Part shown: positions 38,523 to 47,318 of the stretch, in pieces
How positions within the stretch are numbered: the stretch's first letter is position 1
Layout: every line of letters begins with the position of its first letter
NCBI GenBank assembly: GCA_002798275.1
Contig: NWQR01000009.1
Coordinates: 1 to 64,000 of the forward strand
Length of the DNA: 64,000 bases
Reading direction: 5' to 3'
Origin: Lysobacteraceae bacterium NML08-0793
GTDB lineage: Bacteria; Pseudomonadota; Gammaproteobacteria; Xanthomonadales; Xanthomonadaceae
Program-made: the position numbers and the translations under genes
Notes under the pieces: generated by a model
The model's input: only the letters and a program-made list of their open reading frames with translations
Told to the model about the DNA's origin: nothing
The model's database searches: none

Positions 38523-39215
38523 TCAAATATCGGTCAGGGTAATGGTGTTGGCGAAATTAACTTGCCATTTTTTTGTCTGCACGCCATGGCTTATCTGCAA
38601 CGTCAGGATGTTGCCTGCAAACGAAAAGGCACTCACCATCGACGGCACCAGTAGCTCGACCCCATCCAAAGAAACCGGCACCAGGAATGACTGCTTCCCG
38701 GGCGGCTTTATTTTCATCAAGAAGTGCGTGTAATTTTCTGGACGGGTGATGATGCCATTGCCGTCATAGCGCATGATGAGCTGGAATTTCACGCCATTGT
38801 GACTGATGTTTTTGCTGACCGCCCATTCGCCTTGCAGGTTTGTGCGCAATACTTTTTCAAAATTGAGCTCGATGTTCTCGGCTGTCCAGTCGTGCAGCGG
38901 TGCAATCTCTGTCAAGCCTTTCTTGACCTGCAAAATGGCCTCTTTGGGGAAGTCTTTATCAGGCAAGTCTTTGAGCTTTTCGGTATCCACCCAAAGCCGG
39001 ATGCCCAATTGAAACCGTTGCCCATTGGCAGCCTTGTCATCGGTCAGGAACAGCAGGAGTGGACGGATCGATTTTGAAATCCCGTTTTTGCAGAACAAAT
39101 CGGCAAATTCAATCACCCGATACATTTTCTCGCAAAGCGCACTCTCCCTTTGGCTGAACGCATCTTGGTCGCATACATACACATTGCCGATGCGCATTGA
39201 AGTGCCTGCTTTCAT
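38523..39215 (-). CDS. protein of unknown function, AT-richer than neighbours
   Basis: I do not recognise this 230-aa protein. It has no signal peptide or membrane segment. It contains three Cys near the start (VYVCDQDAF, SALCEK, ADLFCKNG), a lysine-rich middle (TEKLKDLPDKDFPKEAILQVKKG) and a C-terminal half of short beta-like stretches (FQLIMRYDGNG, FLVPVSLDGVELLVP, NILTLQISHG) that may form a beta-sandwich. Base composition is visibly less GC-rich than the flanking genes and several codons (AAA, ATT, TTT) are frequent, suggesting recent acquisition. ATG 39215 has only a weak AAAGAAAA upstream. It is convergent with piuC, 2 nt away. Effector, adaptor or orphan protein are all possible. Confidence 0.6.
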   Translation of the reverse strand: MKAGTSMRIGNVYVCDQDAFSQRESALCEKMYRVIEFADLFCKNGISKSIRPLLLFLTDDKAANGQRFQLGIRLWVDTEKLKDLPDKDFPKEAILQVKKGLTEIAPLHDWTAENIELNFEKVLRTNLQGEWAVSKNISHNGVKFQLIMRYDGNGIITRPENYTHFLMKIKPPGKQSFLVPVSLDGVELLVPSMVSAFSFAGNILTLQISHGVQTKKWQVNFANTITLTDI

Positions 39216-39354
39216 GGTTTTCTTTTGTTTGGCTTTGAGATTGATTCAAGACAGGCGCTTGTAACTCCATCCGATGGGGTTTTTGCTTCATGAAAACTCA
39301 ACCATGTGGCATGGCTGGCAGGTTTTTCATTGCTTTTCGGCTCATCAGCGCCGT

Positions 39355-41022
39355 TCACTTCACCCGCCGTCTTGGCCAGGCGGCAAACAATGCCCAGATG
39401 CCGCCAAGACCCGCAATCCAGGTGGCGACGGGGATGCCGGCAAGGCGCGGGCCGCCGGCCTCCAGGCCGTACAGGACGCTGGCGACAATCAAAAGCCCGA
39501 CGCCCAGCACGGCGGAAATCATGCGTTTTTGCATGATATGCAGGTCTTTGGAAAGCACGCGCAGGTCGGCTGATTCCATCTGGATATGGTGGCCGCCGTG
39601 GACTTGCTGCTTTAGCCAGTCGTGCACCAGACCGGGCATGTCCGGGGCGCGGGTAATCCATTCGGGCAGGCGTTGACCGGCTTCGCGCAGCAGGCGGCGC
39701 GGGCTGTAACGCTCGCGCAGGATGGTTTCCAGCACCGGCTTGGCGACTGCCCAGATGTCGATTTGCGGGTCGAGTTGCCGGCCTACGCCTTCGATGTTCA
39801 GCAAGGTCTTTTGCAGCAGAATCAATTGCGGTTGCAGGGTGAGCTGGTAGCGCTGCGCCATGCGGAACAGTTTTGCCAGGACTTCAGCCAGCGAAATTTC
39901 CGATAGCGGGCGGGTGAAGTACGGCTCGCAAATGGCGCGGGCGGCGGCCTCCAGCTCGTCGATGCGCACATGCGCGGGCATCCAGCCTGCTTCCACATGC
40001 AGCTCGGCGATGCGGCGATAGTCGCGGTTGAAAATCGCCATGAAGTTTTCTGCAAGGTAGTACTGATCCTCGCGCGAGAGCTGCCCCATGATGCCGAAAT
40101 CCAGTGCGATGAAGCGTGGGTTGGCGGCGCGTGCCGGATCTGGATCCACCCAGATATTGCCGGCGTGGGCATCGGCATGGAAAAAATTGTCGCGGAATAC
40201 CTGCTGGTAGAACACGCGCACGCCCTTGGCTGCCAGTGCCTTGCGGTCGATGCGGGCGTTGTCGAGCGCGGCTACGTCATCGCTGTGGATGCCGCGCACG
40301 CGCTCCAGCGTGATGACCCGTTCGCTGGTATGCGTCCAGAACACTTCCGGCACATATAGGTCGCCGCTTTCCAGCCAGTTGCGTCGCAGCACGCTGGCGT
40401 TGCCGGCTTCGCGTTGCAAGTCAAGTTCCGCCGCCAGCGTGGATTCGATTTCCGCGACTACTTCGCGCGGGCGGATTTTGTCGGCACGCGGATGGGTGCG
40501 TTCGACCACGGTGGCGAGGTCATACAGCAGCGCGATATCGCCCTCAATCTGGGTGCGGATATTCGGGCGCAGCACTTTGACTACCACTTCGCGGCCATCA
40601 TGCAGGGTGGCCGCGTGTACTTGGGCAATCGAGGCCGAGGCCAGTGGCGTGGTGTCGAAGCGTGCATACAGCGCTTCGATGCTTTGGCCGAGCGATTCTT
40701 CCACGATGCGGCGGGCGGCTTCGCCGTCGAAGGGTTTGACCTGGTCTTGCAGTAGCGCCAGTTCATCGGCCACATCGGCCGGCACTAGGTCGCGCCGGGT
40801 GGAGAGGATTTGCCCGACCTTCACAAAAATCGGCCCCAGCTCCTGCAACACCATGCGCAAACGCTGGCCACGCGGCATGGCCTGCACATCAGGCGTGGCG
40901 CGCGGAACAAACGGGCGGGCGAGCTTCAACCAGCGCTCGGCGGCCGTGCCGTCAAGCAGTGCATCCAGCCGGTAGCGCAGCAATACCCGGCCAATGCGCC
41001 AGACCCGGCGCGCCGATTTCAT
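39355..41022 (-). CDS. ubiB: UbiB, ubiquinone biosynthesis ATPase-like kinase
   Basis: UbiB is an atypical ADCK-family kinase/ATPase supporting ubiquinone ring modification at the membrane. The 555-aa protein has the KxGQ motif [17 protein letters not shown], the A-rich loop [32 protein letters not shown], the catalytic region [13 protein letters not shown] and the metal motif ALDFGIMGQ. Two hydrophobic helices at the C-terminus ([22 protein letters not shown] and [20 protein letters not shown]) anchor it. It is the last gene of oleC-oleD-ubiJ-ubiB and overlaps ubiJ by 4 nt. Confidence 0.95.
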   Translation of the reverse strand: MKSARRVWRIGRVLLRYRLDALLDGTAAERWLKLARPFVPRATPDVQAMPRGQRLRMVLQELGPIFVKVGQILSTRRDLVPADVADELALLQDQVKPFDGEAARRIVEESLGQSIEALYARFDTTPLASASIAQVHAATLHDGREVVVKVLRPNIRTQIEGDIALLYDLATVVERTHPRADKIRPREVVAEIESTLAAELDLQREAGNASVLRRNWLESGDLYVPEVFWTHTSERVITLERVRGIHSDDVAALDNARIDRKALAAKGVRVFYQQVFRDNFFHADAHAGNIWVDPDPARAANPRFIALDFGIMGQLSREDQYYLAENFMAIFNRDYRRIAELHVEAGWMPAHVRIDELEAAARAICEPYFTRPLSEISLAEVLAKLFRMAQRYQLTLQPQLILLQKTLLNIEGVGRQLDPQIDIWAVAKPVLETILRERYSPRRLLREAGQRLPEWITRAPDMPGLVHDWLKQQVHGGHHIQMESADLRVLSKDLHIMQKRMISAVLGVGLLIVASVLYGLEAGGPRLAGIPVATWIAGLGGIWALFAAWPRRRVK

Positions 41023-41642
41023 GCCGTGCCCCCAAGGCGGGCAATGCGCGCGGCCAGTCGCTCGACATCATCACGGATGGCATCGACATCATCGTGGAAA
41101 GCGGCAAGTTCCTCGCGCCCCACCACTACGCGGGATTCTTCGGTCAGCCAGTCGGCGCTGTCATGGGCAAAGCCTTGCGCGGCGACTTTGGCGCGGCGCA
41201 GGGCAAAAGCAAAGCCATTGGCAATCTGCATGCCCAGCACATCGCCAAATATCCGCGTCAACGGCTCGGCCCAATCCGGCTCGAAGCCTTCGGCCAACTT
41301 TTGCAGGCGGCGAGCCAACTCGGCATCGCCTTCGATACGCAATTGTCCGACCGGCGCGGCTTCATCACGACGCAGCGGCGGCAATTGCCGCAGCAGCGCC
41401 GACAGACTGGCGCGCACCGACAAATCCGCCTCGCCCTCGGCAGGCCCGACTTGCAATGCGCCATCCACTACACGGATCGCCAGCGCCAACGGCGGCGAGA
41501 GCAGATGCAGCTGCACCTGTCGGCCTTCCAGCGCCGCCACTGCCGTGCGGGTGTCTTCATCCAACGCCAGCGCACGGTTCAGAGCTAATTGCAGGGCGCG
41601 GCCTGCCGGGACTTTCCAATTGAAGGGCAGAGAAATATTCAT
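41019..41642 (-). CDS. ubiJ: UbiJ, ubiquinone biosynthesis accessory protein (SCP2 domain)
   Basis: UbiJ is the lipid-carrier-like accessory factor of the Ubi metabolon. The 207-aa protein has an SCP2-like N-terminal part ([26 protein letters not shown] to [19 protein letters not shown]) and a C-terminal helical tail with a coiled coil ([22 protein letters not shown]). It overlaps ubiB (4 nt) downstream and oleD (4 nt) upstream. ubiE, often just before ubiJ in other bacteria, is missing here; oleD takes that position. Confidence 0.88.
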   Translation of the reverse strand: MNISLPFNWKVPAGRALQLALNRALALDEDTRTAVAALEGRQVQLHLLSPPLALAIRVVDGALQVGPAEGEADLSVRASLSALLRQLPPLRRDEAAPVGQLRIEGDAELARRLQKLAEGFEPDWAEPLTRIFGDVLGMQIANGFAFALRRAKVAAQGFAHDSADWLTEESRVVVGREELAAFHDDVDAIRDDVERLAARIARLGGTA

Positions 41643-42637
41643 GCGGGCATTTTATGAGCCAGCGCCAGCCGCCGCAGCCCTTCTTGCATGGAAACTTGCG
41701 GGCGGTAGCCAAAGTCCGCCAGCGCCGGAGCCATGCTGTACCAGTGGGTGGTGGCGAGCTGTTCGGCGAGGAATGGGGTCATTGGCGGCTCGCCATCGGG
41801 CTGGATGAGTGGCCAGAGTTTTTCTGCCAGCCAGCCTGCGGCATAGGCCACGCGGAACGGAATCTTGCGGGTTACCGGCGGTGCGCCTGCGGCTTGCAGT
41901 AGGGCGTTCAAGGTGGCCTCCAGCGTCCACGGCTCGCCATTGCTGATGAAGTACGCCCGCCCGGCGCAGGCGCTGCCGATGGCCAGATGCTCGAATGCGG
42001 CGAAGTGTGCCGTGGCGGCGTTGTCGATATAGGTGGTGTCGATGAGGTTCTGGCCGTTGCCGACCAGCGCCAGTTTGCCGGCATGGGCACGCTTGATGAG
42101 ATTCGGCAGCAGATGGTTGTCGCCCACGCCCCAAATTAGTCGAGGGCGCAGCGCCACGGTGGCGAGCTGCGCGCTGTTGGCGGCCAGTACCATTTTTTCC
42201 GCTATCTGCTTGGTGGCCGCATACGGGGCTTTCAGCCGTTCGCCATAGGGCACGGTATCGGCTGTGCCGCCTTCCACCGGGTGGGTGGCGCGATGGGTCA
42301 CGCTGGGGGTGGAGGTGTAAATCAGTTTTTCGATGCCATGTACGCGGCAGGCGGCCAGCACGTTTTCGGTGCCGGTGACATTCACTTGGTGATAGCTGGC
42401 ATAGCTGCCCCAGGCACCGGCCTTGGCGGCATTGTGGAAGATGGCGGTGCAGCCGCTGGCGGCGTGAACCAGTGCATCGCGGCTGGCCAAATCGCCTTGG
42501 ATCTGGGTAACGCCGATGGCATCAAGCGCCGGGTAATGACCACGGTTGAAGCTGACCACCTCGAAGCCGCGCGCACGCAAACCTTGGCAGAGCGCTTGTC
42601 CTAGGAAGCCGCCGCCACCTGTTACCAGAATCTTCAT
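41639..42637 (-). CDS. oleD: OleD, NADPH-dependent 2-alkyl-3-ketoacid reductase
   Basis: OleD reduces OleA's ketoacid to a beta-hydroxy acid. The 332-aa extended short-chain dehydrogenase has the cofactor motif [11 protein letters not shown] (residues 6-16), IFHNAAKAG, a Ser/Thr at YTSTPSV, and the catalytic [11 protein letters not shown] (YxxxK). The 3-beta-hydroxysteroid-dehydrogenase-like middle ([30 protein letters not shown]) is usual for OleD. It is sandwiched between oleC (4-nt overlap) and ubiJ (4-nt overlap). Confidence 0.9.
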   Translation of the reverse strand: MKILVTGGGGFLGQALCQGLRARGFEVVSFNRGHYPALDAIGVTQIQGDLASRDALVHAASGCTAIFHNAAKAGAWGSYASYHQVNVTGTENVLAACRVHGIEKLIYTSTPSVTHRATHPVEGGTADTVPYGERLKAPYAATKQIAEKMVLAANSAQLATVALRPRLIWGVGDNHLLPNLIKRAHAGKLALVGNGQNLIDTTYIDNAATAHFAAFEHLAIGSACAGRAYFISNGEPWTLEATLNALLQAAGAPPVTRKIPFRVAYAAGWLAEKLWPLIQPDGEPPMTPFLAEQLATTHWYSMAPALADFGYRPQVSMQEGLRRLALAHKMPA

Positions 42638-44376
42638 TGCAGCCTATCCATTTTCGGTAATTGCTGTTTCGCCCATTCGGCAAGTTTTTCCCGGCCGATT
42701 TTGGCGTTGTGGCGGATATCCACCGGGAAGCTGCCGGGGTAGTGCAAGAAGTGTGTAACACGTGCGGTATGCACCTGGCCGTCGGCGGTTTTTTGCAGTT
42801 CTTCGCGGATCCGTGGCCATTCGCTGGCCGCGACACCTGCACGCAGTTCCACACACAGGCAGGCGGCATTGCCAGCCGGAGTGTCAGCGTTTTGCCGTAG
42901 TTGCCCGGCATCGCCCTGATTGAGTTCCAGCCCACCCTTTTGTGCAGCAACTGGCACCGGCACCAGCGCGGTACGGGCAACATCGGGATGGGTATTGAAT
43001 ACCGGCTCGATTTGTTCGGTGCACAGCGTGCCGCCGGCAGCCAGCACCACGCGCTGCGATTTACGTCCGCAAAACCACAGTCGGCCTTCGCCATCCAGAT
43101 AGCCTAGGTCGCCCATGCGATGCACGATGCGGGAACTGCCATCGGGCAGGGTTTCGCGGATTTTGGCCAGCCGGGTTTGCGCCTCGCGGTTGAAATAGCT
43201 GTCGGTGGCGACCGGGCCTGCCACGGTGATTTCGCCCACCACGCCCTGTGGGACTTCTTGCGCCTGGCGCCAATCGCCGATGGCCTCATCGGTGATGGCG
43301 ATGATGCGAACCTCATTGCCCGGCACCGGGCGCCCCACACAAGTGCCTGCGCCGGCTTCGGTACGGGCACGCAGGGTGATGAGTTCGCGGCCTTCAATTA
43401 CCGCCACCGGCAGGCATTCGGTCGCGCCATAGGGGGTCCACAGTTGTCCGCCTTCGGGCATCAGGCGCAGCAGTTTTTCCACTACATCCGGTGGTACCGG
43501 CGCACCGGCGCTGGTGGCGCGCATCACGCCTGGCAGGGGTTCACCATGCTCGGCCAGTACCCGCATCAAGGCCGGTGAGCCGAACATCTGGCTGACTCCG
43601 AAGCGGCGGATGGCGGCGTGCAGTTTGCGCGGGTCAGCCTTGGCCGGTTGGGTCGGATCCATGTCCGGGATGATCGAGGTCAGCCCAAGTGCTGGTGCAA
43701 ACAGCGCGAATGGCGGGAAGGTGGGCAGGTCAACGCCGCCAGGCGCGATGCCAAAGGCATCGCGCAGCATTTGGATTTGTGCAAGAAAATGCCGATGGCG
43801 GTACAGCACGCCCTTGGGTACGCCGGTCGAGCCGCTGGTGAACAGAATGGCGGCCGGGTCATCGGTGGCGGTGCTGCCAAAATCCTGCGGATTTGCTGCA
43901 CCTTCGCGCTCGATGGCGGCCAGCGTGGTATCGGCAAACCAAGCGCGGCTGCCGGTGCTGATGCGGTATTTCACGCCGCGCGCCCAGCCGAGCACGAGGC
44001 GTGCGAACATCGCCAGCGGGATGCCGATGAAGGCATCCGGCGCCGCTTCTGCCAAGCATTGCTTGAGCGCACGCTTGTCGATGCCCGGATCAACCAGCAC
44101 TGGCACGGCGCCCATGCGCATCAAGGCGAACATCACCAAAAAAAACGCCGGGGTGGGGCGCACCATCACCACGCAGCGCATGCCGCGACGAATGCCTAGC
44201 CGGTACAGTCCGGCTGCGATATGCGTGCTGCGCGCATCCAGCTCGCCGGTGCTGATTTCGACTTGGTAGCGGCCATCCTTGCCGGGGCAGCGCATGACGA
44301 TGCGCTCGGGGTTTTGCTGCGCGCGCTGGCGCAGGGTATCGGCGATGTTGGTGAAGTCGGCGTCTTGCGTATTCAT
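42634..44376 (-). CDS. oleC: OleC, beta-lactone synthetase (AMP-forming)
   Basis: OleC activates the beta-hydroxy acid with ATP and closes it to a beta-lactone. The 580-aa ANL-superfamily enzyme has the P-loop [13 protein letters not shown], the [12 protein letters not shown] motif, [21 protein letters not shown] (hinge Asp/Arg), and the C-terminal [12 protein letters not shown] with the catalytic-type Lys. Its close coupling with oleD supports OleC over an ordinary acyl-CoA ligase. ATG 44376 is used; GACAAT ends 6 nt before it and no Shine-Dalgarno is visible. The longer frame to 44439 adds a Cys-rich, non-family tail and is dropped. Confidence 0.9.
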   Translation of the reverse strand: MNTQDADFTNIADTLRQRAQQNPERIVMRCPGKDGRYQVEISTGELDARSTHIAAGLYRLGIRRGMRCVVMVRPTPAFFLVMFALMRMGAVPVLVDPGIDKRALKQCLAEAAPDAFIGIPLAMFARLVLGWARGVKYRISTGSRAWFADTTLAAIEREGAANPQDFGSTATDDPAAILFTSGSTGVPKGVLYRHRHFLAQIQMLRDAFGIAPGGVDLPTFPPFALFAPALGLTSIIPDMDPTQPAKADPRKLHAAIRRFGVSQMFGSPALMRVLAEHGEPLPGVMRATSAGAPVPPDVVEKLLRLMPEGGQLWTPYGATECLPVAVIEGRELITLRARTEAGAGTCVGRPVPGNEVRIIAITDEAIGDWRQAQEVPQGVVGEITVAGPVATDSYFNREAQTRLAKIRETLPDGSSRIVHRMGDLGYLDGEGRLWFCGRKSQRVVLAAGGTLCTEQIEPVFNTHPDVARTALVPVPVAAQKGGLELNQGDAGQLRQNADTPAGNAACLCVELRAGVAASEWPRIREELQKTADGQVHTARVTHFLHYPGSFPVDIRHNAKIGREKLAEWAKQQLPKMDRLQ

Positions 44377-44429
44377 GTCGCTATTGTCGCAACCCTTGCG
44401 TTGTTCTGCCTGATTCGCACAATGCGCGC
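44377..44429. promoter_or_regulatory. divergent promoter region between oleC and the YkgJ-type gene
   Basis: Only 53 nt separate the two divergent starts. A leftward -10-like GACAAT (44383-44388) and a rightward TTGCGT...CACAAT pair (44396-44401 and 44418-44423, 16-nt spacer) each end 6 nt before their ATG, so both transcripts may be leaderless. Confidence 0.4.
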
Positions 44430-44810
44430 ATGACAACACCAGAAACTTTCACGCATCCCTGCCTGACTTGCGGTGCCTGCTGCGCGCATTTTCGCGTTGG
44501 CATGCACTGGTCGGAAACCGAGCCGGAGCTGGGCGGTCGGGTGCCGGTGGCGCTGACCGAATCATTGCGTCTGCATGAGCGCGCGATGCGCGGCACATGC
44601 AGCAATACGCCGCGCTGCATCGCGCTGGATGCCGAGATTGGCCATTATTCGCGCTGCACCATCCACCCGCAGCGTCCCAGTGCCTGCGAAGCCTTGCCGG
44701 CCTCTTGGGAGTTTGGCGAGGCCAGCCGCCAATGCGATATCGCCCGTGCCGCCCACGGCTTGCCGGTGCTGACTGCCGCAGACTGGCCGCGCCTCGATAA
44801 AAAAGCGTAG
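44430..44810 (+). CDS. YkgJ family cysteine-cluster protein
   Basis: A 126-aa protein with the CxxCxxCC cluster at its N-terminus (PCLTCGACCAHF, Cys 11, 14, 17, 18) and more Cys downstream (GTCSNTPRC, YSRCTIHPQRPSACEA). This arrangement defines the YkgJ/Fe-S or zinc-binding cluster family, proposed to bind Fe-S or metal; its biological role is unknown. It starts divergently from oleC and is preceded by a -10-like box rather than a ribosome binding site. Confidence 0.85.
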   Translation: MTTPETFTHPCLTCGACCAHFRVGMHWSETEPELGGRVPVALTESLRLHERAMRGTCSNTPRCIALDAEIGHYSRCTIHPQRPSACEALPASWEFGEASRQCDIARAAHGLPVLTAADWPRLDKKA

Positions 44811-44879
44811 TCCTCCAAAGACCGGCCTCCGTCGCCACGGGCGTTGCCCTTCCCATATCCACGACGCTGCGAGAGTCTT

Positions 44880-45560
44880 TCAGTAACCCGCCTTCTTGCG
44901 CATCCGCTCGGCAATGGCATTGCGCGAGAGCAGTGCATACAGAGCGCCAAAGGCAAAACCGGCCAGATGTGCGACCCAGGCCACTTGCCCGTAACTGGGG
45001 CCGATATAGGCGAAGATCGCTTGGAGCAGCAGCCAAAGGCCAATCAGTACGGTGGCTGGGGCGCGGATGAACTCCAAAAACAGCCCCAGTGGCACCACCA
45101 CCCCCAATCGTGCGCGTGGAAACAGCGTCAGCCATGCGCCGAGCGTGGCCGATACCGCACCACTGGCGCCAATCAATACATTGCCATGCACCAGCGAAAT
45201 ACCGGCGGCAAGATTGGCGGTGGCACCGCCAAGCAGGAACAGGGCAAGAAAGCGCCAAGAGCCCATCATGCGTTCGGCAGGCGGGCCAAAAATCATCAGA
45301 AACACCAAATTGCCGGTCAAGTGCGCCCAATCACTATGCAGGAACAGCGCGGTAAACAGCTTCAGCCAATGTTGCCAGGGGGGTAGTCCCATTGCCGGGT
45401 CTAGGGGGATGCCCACCGTACCCCAGTCCAGCAGCCAGTTTTGCTGCGCTTGCGTTGACAGGCTTTGTGACCAGACGAAACTGCCGCACATCAGCATTAC
45501 CAGCAAGGGCGTAACCCAGCTGGTTTGGTGGCGACTGCGTGGCGGGATGGCGACAAACAC
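44880..45560 (-). CDS. rhomboid family intramembrane serine protease
   Basis: A 226-aa polytopic protein with at least six hydrophobic segments. The catalytic motif is IGASGAVSATLGAW (nucleophile Ser) with His in HLAGFAFGALYA. Further family features are FLHSDWAHLTGNLVFL and GPPAERMMGSWRFL. Rhomboids cut substrate transmembrane segments. A GTG at 45560 is chosen to leave MFVAIPPRSRHQTSWVTPLL as the first cytoplasmic residues; the frame stays open to an ATG at 45695, which would add 45 residues of low-complexity sequence. Convergent with the YkgJ-type gene. Confidence 0.85.
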   Translation of the reverse strand: MFVAIPPRSRHQTSWVTPLLVMLMCGSFVWSQSLSTQAQQNWLLDWGTVGIPLDPAMGLPPWQHWLKLFTALFLHSDWAHLTGNLVFLMIFGPPAERMMGSWRFLALFLLGGATANLAAGISLVHGNVLIGASGAVSATLGAWLTLFPRARLGVVVPLGLFLEFIRAPATVLIGLWLLLQAIFAYIGPSYGQVAWVAHLAGFAFGALYALLSRNAIAERMRKKAGY

Positions 45561-45724
45561 GAACAAGCTCGATTGATTCAGAAACCTGAGGGATGGGTCA
45601 GGTTGCGCTGCACTGCCAGATGTTAGCCCAAGGTTAATGCCGGTATAGTAGCGCGCGATGGCGTACAGCAAGCCTTTATGCCAGCTTGTCAGCAAATATC
45701 ACAAGAAATTCCAAGGAGAAATCC

Positions 45725-47140
45725 ATGCAGCGTTCTTCCACTCAAGCCCGCCTGTCGGCGCTGGCCGTTGCCGTTGTCAGTGTTCTGGCCATCGGCAGTG
45801 CCGCCGCCTCGGGCTTCCAGGTGCGTGAAACCAGCACCAAGATCGGTGGCCGTGCCTATTCCGGCACGACCGTAGCCAGCAACGATGCCTCGGTGGTATC
45901 GGCCAATCCGGCCGCGATGGTGAACACCGAAAACGGTCTGATTCAGGGCGGCGTGGGGGTGATTGACCTCAATGCCGAGTTCACCGGCAGCGGCAGCACG
46001 GCGCTTGGCACGGCAGTTAGCGGTGGCAATGGCGGCGACCCGGGCGATGCCAAGCCGGTGCCTTCGCTCGGCATCATCGTGCCGATGAAAGGCGCACTTG
46101 AAGGCTTGACCTTGGGTGCCAGCATCACTGCGCCGTTCGGCTCCGGCACCGAATACAACGACGGCTGGGTGGGGCGCTACAACGCCACCGAAACCAGCGT
46201 GAAAACGGTTGACCTTACCCTCTCGGCTGCGGTGCAGGTTACCCCGGCATTTTCGGTCGGTGCAGGTCTTGTTTTCGAGCGCGCCGAAGTCACCTTGGGC
46301 AAGGATATTCCGCTGGGCGTGATGTTGGCTGCGGGGCTGCAAAACCCGGCACTGGCGGCAACCCCGGATGGCAACATCACCGTCGATGCGGGCAATAATG
46401 CGTTCGGCTGGATTGCCGGCTTCCAGTTCCGTCCCAGCGAGCAATTCGCCATTGGCTATTCGCATCGCTCCGAGCTGAAGCATGACTTCAAGGGCAATGC
46501 CGTTTTCACCACGCCTGCGGCCTTCCAGGCGATGCAGCCGGGCTTTGCCGCCCTGGCACAGAACCCCGCACTCAGCGCCGCACAGCGCCAGCAGCTGATG
46601 GTGCTGGGCAACGGGTTTGTCAATTCGGTGGGCAAGGCGCGCTTTGTTACCCCGAGCGTCGATACCTTGAGCGTGATGGTCGGTGTGGGTGAACGGGTCA
46701 AGCTGTATGCCGATGCCCAGCGCACCGGCTGGAGCTCGTTGCAGAATGTCACCATCGACTTTGAAAACCCCTACCAGCCGACCAGCCGGGAAGACTTCCA
46801 CTGGAAGGACACCATGTTCTATTCGCTGGGCGCGGACTTCCAGTTGAACGATGCTTTCACCTTGCGTGCAGGTGTGGCGCATGATGAGTCGCCGACCAAC
46901 AACACCGACCGCACCCCGCGCCTGCCGGATAACGACCGCAAGCTGTATTCGCTGGGTCTGAGCTGGCAAATGAACGAAAAGCTGTCGCTGGATGGCTCCT
47001 TCACCTATGTGTCGATCAAGGATTCCACCACTCACCTGCCGATCAATCCGGTGGCGCCGCAGAGCCGCTACACCAGCCTGAACGGCAAGTACAACGGCCA
47101 CGCAACCGTGGTCGGTCTGGGGCTGACCTACAAGTTCTGA
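45725..47140 (+). CDS. FadL-type outer-membrane long-chain fatty acid transporter
   Basis: A 471-aa outer-membrane barrel (Toluene_X/FadL family). Signal peptide MQRSSTQARLSALAVAVVSVLAIGSAAA is followed by SGFQVRETSTKIGGRAYSGT, SVVSANPAAMV (the N-terminal hatch with NPA), GSGTEYNDGWVGRYNATETSV, and a C-terminal strand ending in Phe (GLGLTYKF). These proteins pass fatty acids and hydrophobic aromatics laterally through the barrel. The strong AAGGAG site precedes ATG 45725. It is near oleCD, which might use such acyl chains, but it is not in the same operon. Confidence 0.92.
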   Translation: MQRSSTQARLSALAVAVVSVLAIGSAAASGFQVRETSTKIGGRAYSGTTVASNDASVVSANPAAMVNTENGLIQGGVGVIDLNAEFTGSGSTALGTAVSGGNGGDPGDAKPVPSLGIIVPMKGALEGLTLGASITAPFGSGTEYNDGWVGRYNATETSVKTVDLTLSAAVQVTPAFSVGAGLVFERAEVTLGKDIPLGVMLAAGLQNPALAATPDGNITVDAGNNAFGWIAGFQFRPSEQFAIGYSHRSELKHDFKGNAVFTTPAAFQAMQPGFAALAQNPALSAAQRQQLMVLGNGFVNSVGKARFVTPSVDTLSVMVGVGERVKLYADAQRTGWSSLQNVTIDFENPYQPTSREDFHWKDTMFYSLGADFQLNDAFTLRAGVAHDESPTNNTDRTPRLPDNDRKLYSLGLSWQMNEKLSLDGSFTYVSIKDSTTHLPINPVAPQSRYTSLNGKYNGHATVVGLGLTYKF

Positions 47141-47167
47141 TGCGCAGGGCTTGAGCTTCGCAACCCG

Positions 47168-47198
47168 AACCCCGGCATTTTGCCGGGGTTTTCTGTTT
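47168..47198 (+). terminator. rho-independent terminator after fadL
   Basis: A 9-bp perfect stem (AACCCCGGC/GCCGGGGTT) with loop ATTTT is followed by TTCTGTTTGTT, 27 nt after the stop. Confidence 0.85.
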
Positions 47199-47277
47199 GT
47201 TGCCGATACCGGCGCAGGGCAGCGCCCATCGCAAAATTTGCCCGCCTCGGGCATGGGGCTTGCGGCGGCACAAAGCA

Positions 47278-47301
47278 AAAACGCCGGTTGCCCGGCGTTT
47301 T
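47278..47301 (-). terminator. bidirectional terminator after putA
   Basis: A 10-bp perfect stem (AAAACGCCGG/CCGGCGTTTT) with loop TTGC lies 17 nt beyond the putA stop on the minus strand; the terminal A/T runs let it act in both directions. Confidence 0.8.
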
Positions 47302-47318
47302 GCGTGTGCGGGGCGGGA

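Noticed and set aside
41639-44376. oleC and oleD as ordinary acyl-CoA ligase and steroid dehydrogenase genes
   Set aside because: Their tight coupling and the presence of oleA and oleB with diagnostic active sites in the same window favour Ole functions.
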